Made by a program: the position numbers and the translations under genes. A stretch of 64,000 nucleotides of DNA from Flavobacteriales bacterium (GTDB lineage Bacteria > Bacteroidota > Bacteroidia > Flavobacteriales > Flavobacteriaceae). The notes under the pieces are model-generated. The model saw only the letters and a list, made by a program, of their open reading frames with translations, made no database searches and was not told where the DNA came from. Positions 9,077-17,691 of the stretch are shown here, piece by piece (within the stretch, counting starts at the first letter, position 1; every line of letters starts with the position of its first letter). The stretch covers positions 186,001 to 250,000 of the forward strand of contig JALWTX010000022.1 of the NCBI GenBank assembly GCA_026993355.1. The letters are read 5' to 3'.

Positions 9077-10274
9077 CTGTTTGTGTATTAAATAAGCTCA
9101 ATCCCCAAATACCTATAACCATCCAAAGGGTAAAAATAAATAAACTCCAATTAAAAAATTCTGACGAATAGTTTATTTTAAACCATGTAAAAGTGCCTCT
9201 TAAAAAGATAAGGGTTTCGGTCAGAATAAAACCCGAATAGAACATATAAAATGCTTTGCGTCTTAATTTGATAAACTGAAGTTCGCTTCCTAATATAAGC
9301 AAAAAAACAGTAAAAAGACCTAACATAATTAAATGCAAGTATCCTATTATAAAATCACGTATTTGGTAACTTAAATCGGCATAATATTGAATGGACCCCA
9401 TAAACTGCAAAACCGCCTTTAGCATAAATGTATATAACACGATTTGCAAAAAACGATAAGAAAAGTTGGAAACGGTATGTTGCAAATAGCGATGATAACG
9501 ATAGAGTATTTTTAACAAAACAAAAAATGCCCCAATTTCGGCAGCACCACCAATCAGAGCCAACACATTAAAAATAAAACCCGGTTTGGACCACAACATA
9601 TTAGAAAAATAACCCAAGAAAACCGCGGTAAGCATCAATGTATAAAGCCAATTAACCTTTGAAGCCGGTAAAGTGATGTGACGGCGTTCTAAAAGAAATA
9701 AAGTTAAACCTATTGTGGCAAACAAAAACCAGCCATTGTACTGAAAATGCAAATAATAAAAAATATCGTATTTGTAATAAGGTGATTGCTTTCCGAATAT
9801 TTTGATTATGGGGCCCAATGTCCACGGGCTAATGCTGGATAAAAATTGTAAGCATAAGCCGGCTTTAACAAATCGATAGGTAGCCGGAAATTGCTCTGTG
9901 GCTGATTTGTGCTTAAAAAAATAATATAAAAAAAGATAAGTCCCAATTAAAAAAAGCGATAAAAATAAAATAGAGAAAAATTTGTAACCTTGAATTGGAA
10001 AAGAAAAGTACATACCCATTATATTGATAATGGTAAACCAATAAATAAATTTGAAGAATTTGGTATCTAATTTATCTCTTAAAAAGATATAGGAAATAAA
10101 ACTGATAAACGCGCCATGTAGCCAGCCTAAAAATGCCACATGTGAATGAGCATGCAAAAAATTATGAAAATTGATGCCCAAAGGAAATATGGGGACCATT
10201 CTTAAAATAAGACCTAACAGGGCGATTGCAGCTAAAAAATATAAAGCAATCCGGAATTGCATTTTTGCTTTCAT
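9060..10274 (-). CDS. Polytopic membrane protein with His motifs resembling heme-copper oxidase subunit I
   Basis: 404 residues and about 12 predicted hydrophobic helices. Near the N-terminus a His-rich segment NFHNFLHAHSHVAFLGW spans a helix start. Further His lie in YYLHFQYNGWFLF and GYLHLIMLGLF. Closely spaced His at helix boundaries recall heme-copper oxidase subunit I and NnrS-type proteins, but no full six-His heme/copper set can be assigned by eye. It may be a haem-binding membrane protein or an unrelated transporter. It shares a transcript with prmA through a 17-bp overlap. Confidence 0.6.
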   Translation of the reverse strand: MKAKMQFRIALYFLAAIALLGLILRMVPIFPLGINFHNFLHAHSHVAFLGWLHGAFISFISYIFLRDKLDTKFFKFIYWFTIINIMGMYFSFPIQGYKFFSILFLSLFLIGTYLFLYYFFKHKSATEQFPATYRFVKAGLCLQFLSSISPWTLGPIIKIFGKQSPYYKYDIFYYLHFQYNGWFLFATIGLTLFLLERRHITLPASKVNWLYTLMLTAVFLGYFSNMLWSKPGFIFNVLALIGGAAEIGAFFVLLKILYRYHRYLQHTVSNFSYRFLQIVLYTFMLKAVLQFMGSIQYYADLSYQIRDFIIGYLHLIMLGLFTVFLLILGSELQFIKLRRKAFYMFYSGFILTETLIFLRGTFTWFKINYSSEFFNWSLFIFTLWMVIGIWGLSLFNTQTDDKEI

Positions 10275-10314
10275 AATCTATTAATTTATAATGACCCACA
10301 AAAAGGATTTAAAT

Positions 10315-10364
10315 GAAAAAATCATTAAGATGCACTTTTACTTAGCCATCTTAATGATTTTTTT
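10315..10364 (-). terminator. Terminator hairpin downstream of the DUF1573 gene
   Basis: AAAATCATTAAGATG (ending 10332) pairs with CATCTTAATGATTTTT (starting 10347) and is flanked by A and T runs on either side. It follows the DUF1573 gene on the minus strand. A short plus-strand open frame through this hairpin is not credible as a gene. Confidence 0.75.
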
Positions 10365-10382
10365 AAACAACATAATTAAAAA

Positions 10383-10910
10383 TTATTTTAAATTAAGTGT
10401 TTTTGGGTCAATTTTATTTTGTAAAATTTTATTTATTTTATTCAATTTCTCTTTGCCTTTTTCATCTTTGGGAATATTATAAGCTTTGATACGGATAACT
10501 TCCGTCAAATTTTTTGTATTGGCATGAATAGTAATGGTTTTTGTTTGTTTACCGGGTTTGTGGTTGGTATTAAATTTTACCTTAATTACATCAGACTCAC
10601 CGGGTTTAATCGGTTTTTTAGGCCAGTAAGGTGTGGTGCAACCACAACTGGTTTTGACATTGGTTATAACCAATGGGACTTCGCCCGTATTGGTAAATTT
10701 GAAAACCGTATCCAAAATTTCCCCTTCATGGTGGGTTCCAAAATCTACCTCACGCGTGTCAAAGGTCATTTTAGGAAATTTGTTCATTTCCGCCCTTTTC
10801 TCTTGGGCTTTTTTGACATTTTCATCTTTTATTTTGGCAGCCGGGTTGTCATTTTGACAAGCTGTTATAAATAATAGAGTCAATCCGGCTAAAAAAAGTA
10901 TTTTTTTCAT
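10383..10910 (-). CDS. DUF1573-domain lipoprotein
   Basis: 175 residues. The N-terminus has a lipoprotein signal (LLFITACQN, Cys18). The body is the immunoglobulin-like DUF1573 domain: FDTREVDFGTHHEGE, then FKFTNTGEVPLVITNVKTSC and CGCTTPYWPKKPIKPG, then a Lys-rich tail after about residue 150. The family is abundant and envelope-located in Bacteroidota, and its biochemical function is unknown. It lies 14 bases downstream of nusB and probably shares its transcript. Confidence 0.85.
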   Translation of the reverse strand: MKKILFLAGLTLLFITACQNDNPAAKIKDENVKKAQEKRAEMNKFPKMTFDTREVDFGTHHEGEILDTVFKFTNTGEVPLVITNVKTSCGCTTPYWPKKPIKPGESDVIKVKFNTNHKPGKQTKTITIHANTKNLTEVIRIKAYNIPKDEKGKEKLNKINKILQNKIDPKTLNLK

Positions 10911-10924
10911 AGTATTTATATTTT

Positions 10925-11872
10925 TTAAAAATTCATTTTCCCTCGGGCATTTTTAGGCAATTTATCTTGCTCTTCTAACTCCTTACGCACATTATGCAAG
11001 ACACCATTGATAAAAATATTACTTTTCGGGGTCGAAAACTCTTTGGCTATTTCAACATATTCATTAATAGTTACATTGGGTGGAATAGACGGAAAAAATA
11101 AAAATTCGGCAATGGCCATTTTCATAATTAATTTGTCTATTTCCGAAATACGGTCATATTCCCAATTGGGTGTTTTTCCCACCAAAAGTTTGGTCAATTC
11201 TTTATTGTTTAAAATGACTTTTCTAAATAAATCAATGGCAAACTGACGATCAATCTCGTCTTTAAACAAAGGCGGTAAAGTGTTAAAAGACATCCCTTGT
11301 TTTAACCCGCTAATAGTTTTCATTACCAATGTATTAGCGATGGCAATATCATCGGCCCAATGACTGTCATCTGCTTCAAAAGACTCGTGTAATTTTTCTT
11401 CGGGTGCTATAAAATTTTTATATAAAGCCAAAATAAAATCTTGATCTTCTTTAAAAGATTGCTCCGGACTGGACATATAATCCTTGTATAATTTCGATTT
11501 TTTAATTTTTTGCCAAATATAATTGACCAATTCTTTATCGACTTCCCATTTGTTTAAACGGTATTTTTCTTTAAAGGCTTTTATAAAATCATTATTGGCC
11601 AGCATTTCCAAAATACGGTTATTGACAAATTTATAATTGGGGTTCAAATCGGCTTCTGTCGGAAAATTTTTATTCAAACCTATTTCAATTTCCTCCTTTG
11701 CTTTATCCCTCAAGGATAACAAAAGCAAAAGTTGCAATACATATAATTTATATATATTTTCAAAACTTTTTAACAGTAGTTTCTCTTGATTAGTCAAATT
11801 ATCAGCACCTGATTGTTGCATGGCAAAAGCAGCCTGCATCACTTTTGAACGTATGTTCCGTCTATTTAGCAT
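10925..11872 (-). CDS. nusB: Transcription antitermination protein NusB (long Bacteroidota form)
   Basis: 315 residues, about twice the size of proteobacterial NusB. The family opening LNRRNIRSKVMQAAFAMQQ is at the start. The conserved C-terminal half (VGKTPNWEYDRISEIDKLIMKMAIAEF, then PPNVTINEYVEIAKEFS and FINGVLHNV) occupies about 225-300. The middle region (about 60-200) is the insertion typical of Bacteroidota. NusB with NusE forms part of the rRNA antitermination complex. A TAnnTTTG promoter lies upstream, divergent from the DUF3276 gene. Confidence 0.93.
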   Translation of the reverse strand: MLNRRNIRSKVMQAAFAMQQSGADNLTNQEKLLLKSFENIYKLYVLQLLLLLSLRDKAKEEIEIGLNKNFPTEADLNPNYKFVNNRILEMLANNDFIKAFKEKYRLNKWEVDKELVNYIWQKIKKSKLYKDYMSSPEQSFKEDQDFILALYKNFIAPEEKLHESFEADDSHWADDIAIANTLVMKTISGLKQGMSFNTLPPLFKDEIDRQFAIDLFRKVILNNKELTKLLVGKTPNWEYDRISEIDKLIMKMAIAEFLFFPSIPPNVTINEYVEIAKEFSTPKSNIFINGVLHNVRKELEEQDKLPKNARGKMNF

Positions 11873-11895
11873 ATTCTATCAATTCAATCGATTTG

Positions 11896-11928
11896 CAAAT
11901 TTAGGTTATATTTACACAAAATTCCAAA
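11896..11928 (-). promoter_or_regulatory. Bacteroidota promoter for nusB
   Basis: On the minus strand a -7 element TAAATTTG (11903-11896) is preceded by TTTG (11928-11925) with 21 bases between. This fits the TTTG/TAnnTTTG consensus. It lies 24 bases upstream of the nusB start. Confidence 0.55.
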
Positions 11929-11938
11929 AAAATTATTT

Positions 11939-11968
11939 TTTGTTTCAATTATTTTTTTAGTAGATTTG
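11939..11968 (+). promoter_or_regulatory. Bacteroidota promoter for the DUF3276 gene
   Basis: TTTG (11939-11942), 18 bases, then TAGATTTG (11961-11968), 32 bases before the start codon. This is a close match to the phylum's -33/-7 consensus and points away from nusB. Confidence 0.6.
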
Positions 11969-12000
11969 TGTCATAAAAATTCTAAAAGTATAGTTGGAAA

Positions 12001-12405
12001 ATGAGTGAAAAAGAATACAACAAACCAGAAGAAATTTTCTCAAAAGTATTTAGAGCAGGACGAAGAACCTATTTCTTTGATGTGAGAGAAACAAAAGCAG
12101 GTGATTACTATTTGACAATTACCGAGAGTAAGAAAAACATGAACGAAGATGGCACTTTTAGCTATAAAAAACACAAAATCTACTTGTATAAAGAGGATTT
12201 TGGCAAATTTAAAGAATTACTCAATGAAGTAACCGATTTCATTATTAAGGAAAAAGGTGAAGAAGTTATTTCCGAAAGACATCAAAAAGATTTTAATCCG
12301 GTTGAAGCAGCCGAAGATAATAAAATAGCTAAAGAAGACGAAACTGTAAAAGAAGAAAACCTTACAACAGACGATTTTACCGATGTCAGTTTTGATGATA
12401 TTTAA
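12001..12405 (+). CDS. DUF3276 family PUR-like nucleic-acid-binding protein
   Basis: 134 residues. The conserved part is at the N-terminus: EEIFSKVFRAGRRTYFFDVRE, then GDYYLTITESKK and KIYLYKEDFGKFKELL. This is the Bacteroidota PUR-alpha-like fold, which binds single-stranded nucleic acid in studied relatives. The last 40 residues are acidic and low in complexity (EDNKIAKEDETVKEEN). It is a single-gene unit with its own promoter and a strong terminator. Confidence 0.88.
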   Translation: MSEKEYNKPEEIFSKVFRAGRRTYFFDVRETKAGDYYLTITESKKNMNEDGTFSYKKHKIYLYKEDFGKFKELLNEVTDFIIKEKGEEVISERHQKDFNPVEAAEDNKIAKEDETVKEENLTTDDFTDVSFDDI

Positions 12406-12423
12406 ACAAAATTTAAATTAATT

Positions 12424-12457
12424 AAAAAAGGGATCGACATCTATCGATCCCTTTTTT
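12424..12457 (+). terminator. Rho-independent terminator after the DUF3276 gene
   Basis: AAAAAAGGGATCGA pairs perfectly with TCGATCCCTTTTTT across a six-base loop. Confidence 0.88.
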
Positions 12458-12506
12458 ATGTCTCTTAATAATTAGTTAAAACATCTTTACCCCTTTATTA
12501 TTTTTG

Positions 12507-12514
12507 TAAATTTG
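12507..12514 (+). promoter_or_regulatory. -7 promoter element for the S46 peptidase
   Basis: TAAATTTG matches TAnnTTTG and lies 27 bases before the start codon. No convincing -33 element was found at the right spacing. Confidence 0.4.
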
Positions 12515-12541
12515 AGTATTAAATCAATAAAATAAAAACAC

Positions 12542-14776
12542 ATGAAAAAAATAAGTTTATTACTGCTGCTGTTTTTAGCATTAAATAATTATGCCCAAAA
12601 AGGCGAAGGCGGTATGTGGATGCCCAATACCATTAAGCAAGTCGAAAGTGACATGCAAAATATGGGCTTAAAAATTACCGCCGATGATATTTGGAATAAC
12701 GAGAAACCAAGTATCAAGGATGCAGTTGTACAACTTGGCAATGGTTGTACCGCCGAAATAATGTCCGATAAAGCTTTGGTATTTACCAATCACCACTGCG
12801 GCTATGACGCCATTCAAAAACTCTCTACCATTGAACACAATTATTTAGAAGATGGTTTTTGGGCCAACTCTTTTAAAGAAGAACTCCCCGCTCCCGGTCT
12901 AACCGTCACCTTTATAGATGATATTATTGATGTAACCGATCAAGTATTAAAAGGTGTTACCGACAATATGCCGGCCAAAGAACGTCAATCTGTAATTGAT
13001 AAAAATATTGCACGAATAAATAAAAACACCCCGCAAGACCGTTTTCATAACATCCGTATTAAACCTTTTTTTAAAGGAAACAAATATTTTATGATCAAAC
13101 GGACAACTTTTAGAGATATTCGTTTGGTTGGGACGCCTCCGGCAAGCATTGGCAAATTTGGCGGTGATACTGACAACTGGATGTGGCCCCGTCATACTAT
13201 TGATTTTTCTATCTTTAGAATTTATGCTAATAAAGACAACCAGCCGGCAGATTATTCACCGGATAACCAACCCTACAAACCCAAAAAATTCTTTAAAATT
13301 TCCTTAGAAGATCTAAAACCCAATGATTTTACAATGGTTATCGGATTTCCGGGTCGTACAACCGAATATTTAACTTCCTACGCTGTTAAACAAAAACAAG
13401 ATTTACGCGACCCTGCCCATGTTGCTGTACGCGAAATAAGTTTGGGTATTATGGATAAAAACATGGCCAAAGACAATGCTGTTAAACTAAAATTGGCTTC
13501 TAAACATGCATCGCTGGCTAACTATTGGAAATTTTGGATTGGTGAAAGTCAAGGTTTGAAAAAATTTAAAGCGGTAGAAGCCAAACAAAAATTTGAACAA
13601 GAATTTACGAAACGCATCAATCAAAATCCTGAATTAAAAGCCAAATACGGTCAAGTTTTGCCTCGGTTAAAAGAATTGTATGCACAACTGGAGCCCTATG
13701 CGGTTGTTCAAGATTATGCCAGCGAAATCTTTGGCCGTAATATTGATTTGGCTCAAATAGCTATGATTGCCGGTATGTTGGAAAAACAAAGCCAACAACG
13801 CGGCGATACTTTTTATAAAATGATTAAAGATCGCTATAAAGCTTATTTAGAAAAAAATGTTTTGAAAGATTTTGATCCTAAAACCGATCAAGAAATTTTT
13901 GCTGCTTTAATTGATTTTTATACTAAAAAAGTTCCCGCTGATTTTGTTAGTCCTGAATTGAAAGAAGCCTTAACCAAACAAACACCAAAAGAATTGGCTA
14001 AAAAACTTTACAGCCAATCAATGCTGGTAAGCAAAGAAGGAATTGAAAAATTGTTTTCTGCACCGACGGCCAAAGAATTTGCCAAAATGCTTAATAATGA
14101 TCCGGCCTATAAAATATTAAATGCACAACAAAAATGGATTGATGAAAAAATCAGTACACCCGTAGCTAAAATTAATGAAGAAATAAATAATTTAATGGGC
14201 AAATATATCAAAGCCCAAATGCTTGTTTTCCCCGATAAATTATTTTATCCTGATGCTAACTTTACTATGCGTGTTGCTTACGGTAAAATAAAAGGTTTTG
14301 AACCGCGCGATGCTGTTTATTACAAACCTTTTAGTCACTTATACGGTGCCATTGAAAAATATAAACCCAATGATCCTGAATTTGATTTGCCTAAAAAATT
14401 AATCGAATTGTATGAAAAACACGACTATGGCCGGTATGCCAACAAAAAGGACGGCACTTTGGTAACCGATTTTTTGGCAACTAACCATATTACCGGTGGA
14501 AACTCGGGAAGTCCCATTTTAAATGCCCGTGGCGAACATATCGGTTTAGCTTTTGATGGCATTTGGGAAGGGGTGATGGAAGATGTTTATTATCGTCCCG
14601 AAATTGCCCGTAGTATCCATGTAACGGATCATGCTGTTTTATTTATCATTGACAAATTTGCTAACTGTCAGCATATTATGAAAGAATTAACTATTGTAGA
14701 TCACAGTAATGATTCCAAACCTGAGAAACCTAAAAAAGCCGAGAAAAAACGAAAAAAGTTTTTGGGCATCTTTTAA
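12542..14776 (+). CDS. S46 family dipeptidyl-peptidase (DPP7-like)
   Basis: 744 residues with a signal peptide (MKKISLLLLLFLALNNYAQ). It is an S46 exopeptidase that removes dipeptides in the periplasm, an enzyme family important in amino-acid-fermenting Bacteroidota. The catalytic His lies in FTNHHCGYDAI (H84/H85) and the catalytic Ser is S655 in TGGNSGSP. Eighteen residues later the specificity position is Gly673 (AFDGIWEG), where DPP11 enzymes have Arg. Gly there suggests preference for hydrophobic P1 residues (DPP7 type) over Asp/Glu. The last 25 residues are Lys-rich. The gene stands alone between two terminators. Confidence 0.93.
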   Translation: MKKISLLLLLFLALNNYAQKGEGGMWMPNTIKQVESDMQNMGLKITADDIWNNEKPSIKDAVVQLGNGCTAEIMSDKALVFTNHHCGYDAIQKLSTIEHNYLEDGFWANSFKEELPAPGLTVTFIDDIIDVTDQVLKGVTDNMPAKERQSVIDKNIARINKNTPQDRFHNIRIKPFFKGNKYFMIKRTTFRDIRLVGTPPASIGKFGGDTDNWMWPRHTIDFSIFRIYANKDNQPADYSPDNQPYKPKKFFKISLEDLKPNDFTMVIGFPGRTTEYLTSYAVKQKQDLRDPAHVAVREISLGIMDKNMAKDNAVKLKLASKHASLANYWKFWIGESQGLKKFKAVEAKQKFEQEFTKRINQNPELKAKYGQVLPRLKELYAQLEPYAVVQDYASEIFGRNIDLAQIAMIAGMLEKQSQQRGDTFYKMIKDRYKAYLEKNVLKDFDPKTDQEIFAALIDFYTKKVPADFVSPELKEALTKQTPKELAKKLYSQSMLVSKEGIEKLFSAPTAKEFAKMLNNDPAYKILNAQQKWIDEKISTPVAKINEEINNLMGKYIKAQMLVFPDKLFYPDANFTMRVAYGKIKGFEPRDAVYYKPFSHLYGAIEKYKPNDPEFDLPKKLIELYEKHDYGRYANKKDGTLVTDFLATNHITGGNSGSPILNARGEHIGLAFDGIWEGVMEDVYYRPEIARSIHVTDHAVLFIIDKFANCQHIMKELTIVDHSNDSKPEKPKKAEKKRKKFLGIF

Positions 14777-14796
14777 AAAAAATCATTATACAAAAA

Positions 14797-14825
14797 GGGA
14801 CTGTCGTTTGACAGTCTCTTTTTTA
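14797..14825 (+). terminator. Rho-independent terminator after the S46 peptidase
   Basis: GGGACTGTC pairs with GACAGTCTC (one G-T pair) across a four-base loop, followed by six T. Confidence 0.8.
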
Positions 14826-14848
14826 CTTAGGCTTGGCTAAAAAAGCCT

Positions 14849-14856
14849 TAAATTTG
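14849..14856 (+). promoter_or_regulatory. -7 promoter element for the beta-barrel/sprT-like/PP-loop unit
   Basis: TAAATTTG matches TAnnTTTG and lies 33 bases before the next start codon. The -33 element is not obvious. Confidence 0.35.
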
Positions 14857-14889
14857 TATTAAATTAGCTTTTTATAAATCATAAGACTT

Positions 14890-15495
14890 ATGAAACGTTT
14901 TTTACTTCTCATTGTTTTAACCTGTGGTTTGCAATTTTTATCGGCTCAAATAAGCTATGGCATTACCGGCGGTCTGAATATTGCTACAGGTATTTTGCCC
15001 GATTTAAAATTAAATACCAATATCAATTCTATCTTAAATGGAAATGAGGTAGTTGCCGGCCAACCGCAATTAGCAGATTTTGTCATGTTATATAAAGCCG
15101 GAATTTTCATGAGATTAGACAAACGTATTGTGTCACTGAAATTTGGGGTAAACTACGATAAAACAAATATAAAAAAAGAAGTAGACGCCAGCATATTTAG
15201 GGTTAATGTTTTAAATATCGACTTAAGCTATTTGGACTTTGATTTTACAGCCAACTTAAATTTAACCCAACACTTTTATATTTCTGCCGGTTATGTCCCT
15301 TCCCTATTATTGCACCATGAAGGAAATCTTAATATACAAAACTTTGATCAGCGTTTATTAGCCGGTTTCGGTTTTAAATTCGACAATGGTGCCAGCTTGG
15401 ATTTTGATACCCTTGTAGGTCTATCGGAAGTGATAAAAAACAGCTATATTCATAATATTATGATTCCGGTTACATTGAGTATTCCTTTAAATTAA
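14890..15495 (+). CDS. Outer-membrane beta-barrel protein (porin-like family)
   Basis: 201 residues. A signal peptide (ending FLSAQ) is followed by SYGITGGLNIATG, and then alternating-pattern strands such as SLKFGVNYDKTNI, FDFTANLNLTQHFYISAGYVPSLLL and GFGFKFDNGASLDFDTLVGL. This matches the small outer-membrane barrel proteins common in Bacteroidota. No substrate can be inferred. It is the first gene of a short unit with the SprT-like and PP-loop genes, 10 bases before the next start. Confidence 0.7.
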   Translation: MKRFLLLIVLTCGLQFLSAQISYGITGGLNIATGILPDLKLNTNINSILNGNEVVAGQPQLADFVMLYKAGIFMRLDKRIVSLKFGVNYDKTNIKKEVDASIFRVNVLNIDLSYLDFDFTANLNLTQHFYISAGYVPSLLLHHEGNLNIQNFDQRLLAGFGFKFDNGASLDFDTLVGLSEVIKNSYIHNIMIPVTLSIPLN

Positions 15496-15505
15496 TAGAC
15501 TATCT

Positions 15506-16126
15506 ATGGAAAAAGCCAAAACAGTTTTGCAAAAATACATTCCCGAACATGCGCTTGATGATGTCCTTAAACTGCTTTTTTCACACAAAGAGTTGCGTAT
15601 AAAAATAACCAATCCGCGTAAAACCAAACTGGGTGATTATAGACGACTAAATACTTATCAGCATCAAATCAGCATTAATAATAATCTGAACAAATATCAA
15701 TTTTTAATCACCTTATTGCATGAGATTGCCCATTTTTTGACTTATAAAAATTATGGCTTTAAAATTAAACCGCATGGTCCGGAATGGAAAGCAACTTTTG
15801 GTAATATTCTAAAACCCTTTATTAATCAGAGGATTTTTCCTGAAGAACTTTTGCCGGATTTGAAAAAATATGCACAAAATCCCAAAGCCAGTACAGCCGG
15901 CGATGGTTCCTTATATTTAAAACTCGCCCGGTATGATAAGCCTAAAGATGTCAAAACCAAATACATTTTTGAGTTAAAAACCGAAGATTTTTTTGCCTTG
16001 CCCAATGGTGTGATTTATCAATTGCTCGAAAAAAGAAGAACAAGGTATAAATGCAAACGCTTATCCAATCAAAAACTCTACTTAATACATAAAAATGCCG
16101 AAGTTTTACCTTTAATTAAAGAATGA
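15506..16126 (+). CDS. SprT-like zinc metalloprotease-domain protein
   Basis: 206 residues. The SprT-type zinc motif is LLHEIAHFLTYKN (HEIAH at about 74-78), followed by HGPEWKATF, which supplies the third ligand region. SprT/Spartan relatives act on DNA-protein crosslinks in eukaryotes; bacterial members are poorly studied. Only one Cys lies in the C-terminal part (YKCKRL), so the Zn-ribbon of some family members is absent. Its last codon overlaps the next start (ATGA), indicating translational coupling. Confidence 0.82.
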   Translation: MEKAKTVLQKYIPEHALDDVLKLLFSHKELRIKITNPRKTKLGDYRRLNTYQHQISINNNLNKYQFLITLLHEIAHFLTYKNYGFKIKPHGPEWKATFGNILKPFINQRIFPEELLPDLKKYAQNPKASTAGDGSLYLKLARYDKPKDVKTKYIFELKTEDFFALPNGVIYQLLEKRRTRYKCKRLSNQKLYLIHKNAEVLPLIKE

Positions 16127-16854
16127 AAATGAAAAAAATTTTGAGTTGGAGCAGTGGCAAAGATGCCGCTTATACACTACACCAATTAAATTTAAAAGGG
16201 CAAAAACCTGATATGCTCTTAACAACAGTCAATAAAGATTTTCAACGTGTTTCTATGCACGGTCTGCGTATTTCACTGTTAGAAAAACAAGCTGAAAACT
16301 TAGGTTTGCCTCTTTATCAAATTCCCTTGGCTAAAGATGTTAATATGGAAACTTATAACCAATTAATGCGGCAACACCTGACAATATTGAAAAATCAAGG
16401 CATTAAAACCGTTATTTTCGGTGATATTTTTTTAGAAGACCTAAAAGCATACCGGATCAAACAAATGTCTGCCATTAATATGCTGACTGAATTTCCCATT
16501 TGGGGAAATGATACCCGGCAATTAGCCCAAAAAATTATTAAAAGCGGTATCAAAGCAATTGTGGTTAGTACCAATGCTAAGTATTTAGATCAAAGTTTTG
16601 TTGGACGAGCATTTGATAAGGATTTTTTAAGGGATTTACCTGATAATGTAGATTGGTGTGGCGAAAATGGTGAGTTTCATACTTTTGTATATGACAGTCC
16701 TGAATTTATCAAAGCAATAGATTTTGATCTGGGCGAAAAAACTTATAAAGAATATAAACCTTGTAGTAAAAAAGACCAAAACCACTACCGTAAAAATGTT
16801 AAAAATACCAATTGGGATACAGGTTTTTGGTATATTGATGTCATCGCTAAATAA
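16123..16854 (+). CDS. PP-loop ATPase, diphthine-ammonia ligase family (adenine nucleotide alpha hydrolase)
   Basis: 243 residues. The N-terminal PP-loop SWSSGKDAAYTLH is at about 7-19, with GLRISLLEKQAENLGLPLY and VIFGDIFLEDLKAYR as further family motifs. The C-terminal WCGENGEFHTFVYD is a signature of the Dph6/MJ0570 family. The eukaryotic homologue amidates diphthine, but bacteria lack diphthamide, so the bacterial substrate is unknown. A second possible start lies two codons downstream (MKMKK). Confidence 0.82.
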   Translation: MKMKKILSWSSGKDAAYTLHQLNLKGQKPDMLLTTVNKDFQRVSMHGLRISLLEKQAENLGLPLYQIPLAKDVNMETYNQLMRQHLTILKNQGIKTVIFGDIFLEDLKAYRIKQMSAINMLTEFPIWGNDTRQLAQKIIKSGIKAIVVSTNAKYLDQSFVGRAFDKDFLRDLPDNVDWCGENGEFHTFVYDSPEFIKAIDFDLGEKTYKEYKPCSKKDQNHYRKNVKNTNWDTGFWYIDVIAK

Positions 16855-16906
16855 TTTTTTATATTTTTACATTTTAAAACTTAATACACACTTTAATTTT
16901 AAAACT

Positions 16907-17062
16907 ATGAAATATTTTATTGCAAGTTTAATGATCATGAGTCTCTTTTTATTAAACAGTTGCTCACCAAAATCAAGTCAACCTTGCCCCCGTGTTGCCG
17001 AAAAAAATGTTCAAATGCCAGTTCAATCACCGGCAAGCTTTATTCAAATACATAAAGTCTAA
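16907..17062 (+). CDS. Small putative lipoprotein (51 residues)
   Basis: The best start gives MKYFIASLMIMSLFLLNSC followed by SPKSSQPCPRVAEKN. This is a hydrophobic signal and a lipobox-like LLNSC, so the mature peptide would be only about 33 residues. A longer frame upstream runs into the previous gene and lacks a signal, so this start is preferred. A hairpin terminator follows 10 bases after the stop. The product is unrecognised. Confidence 0.6.
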   Translation: MKYFIASLMIMSLFLLNSCSPKSSQPCPRVAEKNVQMPVQSPASFIQIHKV

Positions 17063-17070
17063 TTTTTTAG

Positions 17071-17120
17071 TAATCCCTCTTCAAATCAAATTTTGTTATA
17101 TGATTTGAAAAGGGATTTTA
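17071..17120 (+). terminator. Hairpin terminator
   Basis: AATCCCTCTTCAAATCA pairs with TGATTTGAAAAGGGATT across a loop of about 12 bases, with one C/A mismatch and a T-rich 3' side. Confidence 0.6.
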
Positions 17121-17182
17121 CTTTATGCTTCTATTAATTTATAGCGATTGAAAATAATTATAATTTTTCACAATATTTTCAA

Positions 17183-17602
17183 ATGAAAATCTATTGGATT
17201 TTTTTAGGGCTCTTTTTTTCAACAGCGGTTTATAGTCAAACAAACCAAACCACGAAAATTGATATTGAATTACAAAAATGTCTCAGGAAGCCTGAAAATT
17301 ATTCTACTTTGGGTATGATAAAATGTGTTCATAAAGCTACGGTGAAATGGGATAAAAAACTGAACGAAACTTATAGAAAACTGCTTTCTTTATTAACAAC
17401 AACTCAAAAACTTAAATTAAAAAGTTCACAACGCGAATGGTTAAAATTCAGAGATAAAGAAATAGAATTTTCAAATCAACTTTATTATGATTTGCAAGGA
17501 ACCATGTGGCGCCCTATTGCAGCTGAAACAAAACTGAAACTTACCAAAAACAGAACATTAATGTTGCAAGAATATTTGTTAAACCTAACAAATGCAAATT
17601 AA
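17183..17602 (+). CDS. DUF1311 / LprI-like secreted protein
   Basis: 139 residues with a signal peptide (ending TAVYSQ). The body matches the LprI N-terminal (DUF1311) pattern: KCLRKPENYSTLGMIKCVHKA with two Cys, then WDKKLNETYRKLLSLL and QREWLKFRDKEIEFS. Relatives inhibit lysozyme in mycobacteria, but most are uncharacterised and the function here is open. It is monocistronic and ends in a hairpin shared with the convergent rhodanese gene. Confidence 0.78.
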   Translation: MKIYWIFLGLFFSTAVYSQTNQTTKIDIELQKCLRKPENYSTLGMIKCVHKATVKWDKKLNETYRKLLSLLTTTQKLKLKSSQREWLKFRDKEIEFSNQLYYDLQGTMWRPIAAETKLKLTKNRTLMLQEYLLNLTNAN

Positions 17603-17632
17603 TCTTGTTTTATAATTTAGATAAAATTAGAA

Positions 17633-17654
17633 AAACGGGCATTAAAGCCCGTTT
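17633..17654. terminator. Bidirectional terminator between convergent genes
   Basis: AAACGGGC pairs with GCCCGTTT across ATTAAA, with A/T-rich flanks. It lies between the LprI-like gene (plus) and the end of the sulfur island (minus). Confidence 0.75.
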
Positions 17655-17691
17655 CTAACATAAAATAACTTGACGGATTAAATTAAGAAAA

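Noticed and set aside
10291-10482. 63-residue plus-strand open frame
   Set aside because: It reads through a terminator hairpin and into the antisense of the DUF1573 gene; its composition is that of AT-rich non-coding DNA.
16724-16906. Upstream extension of the small lipoprotein frame
   Set aside because: This part overlaps the PP-loop gene out of frame; the start at 16907 gives a proper signal and lipobox.
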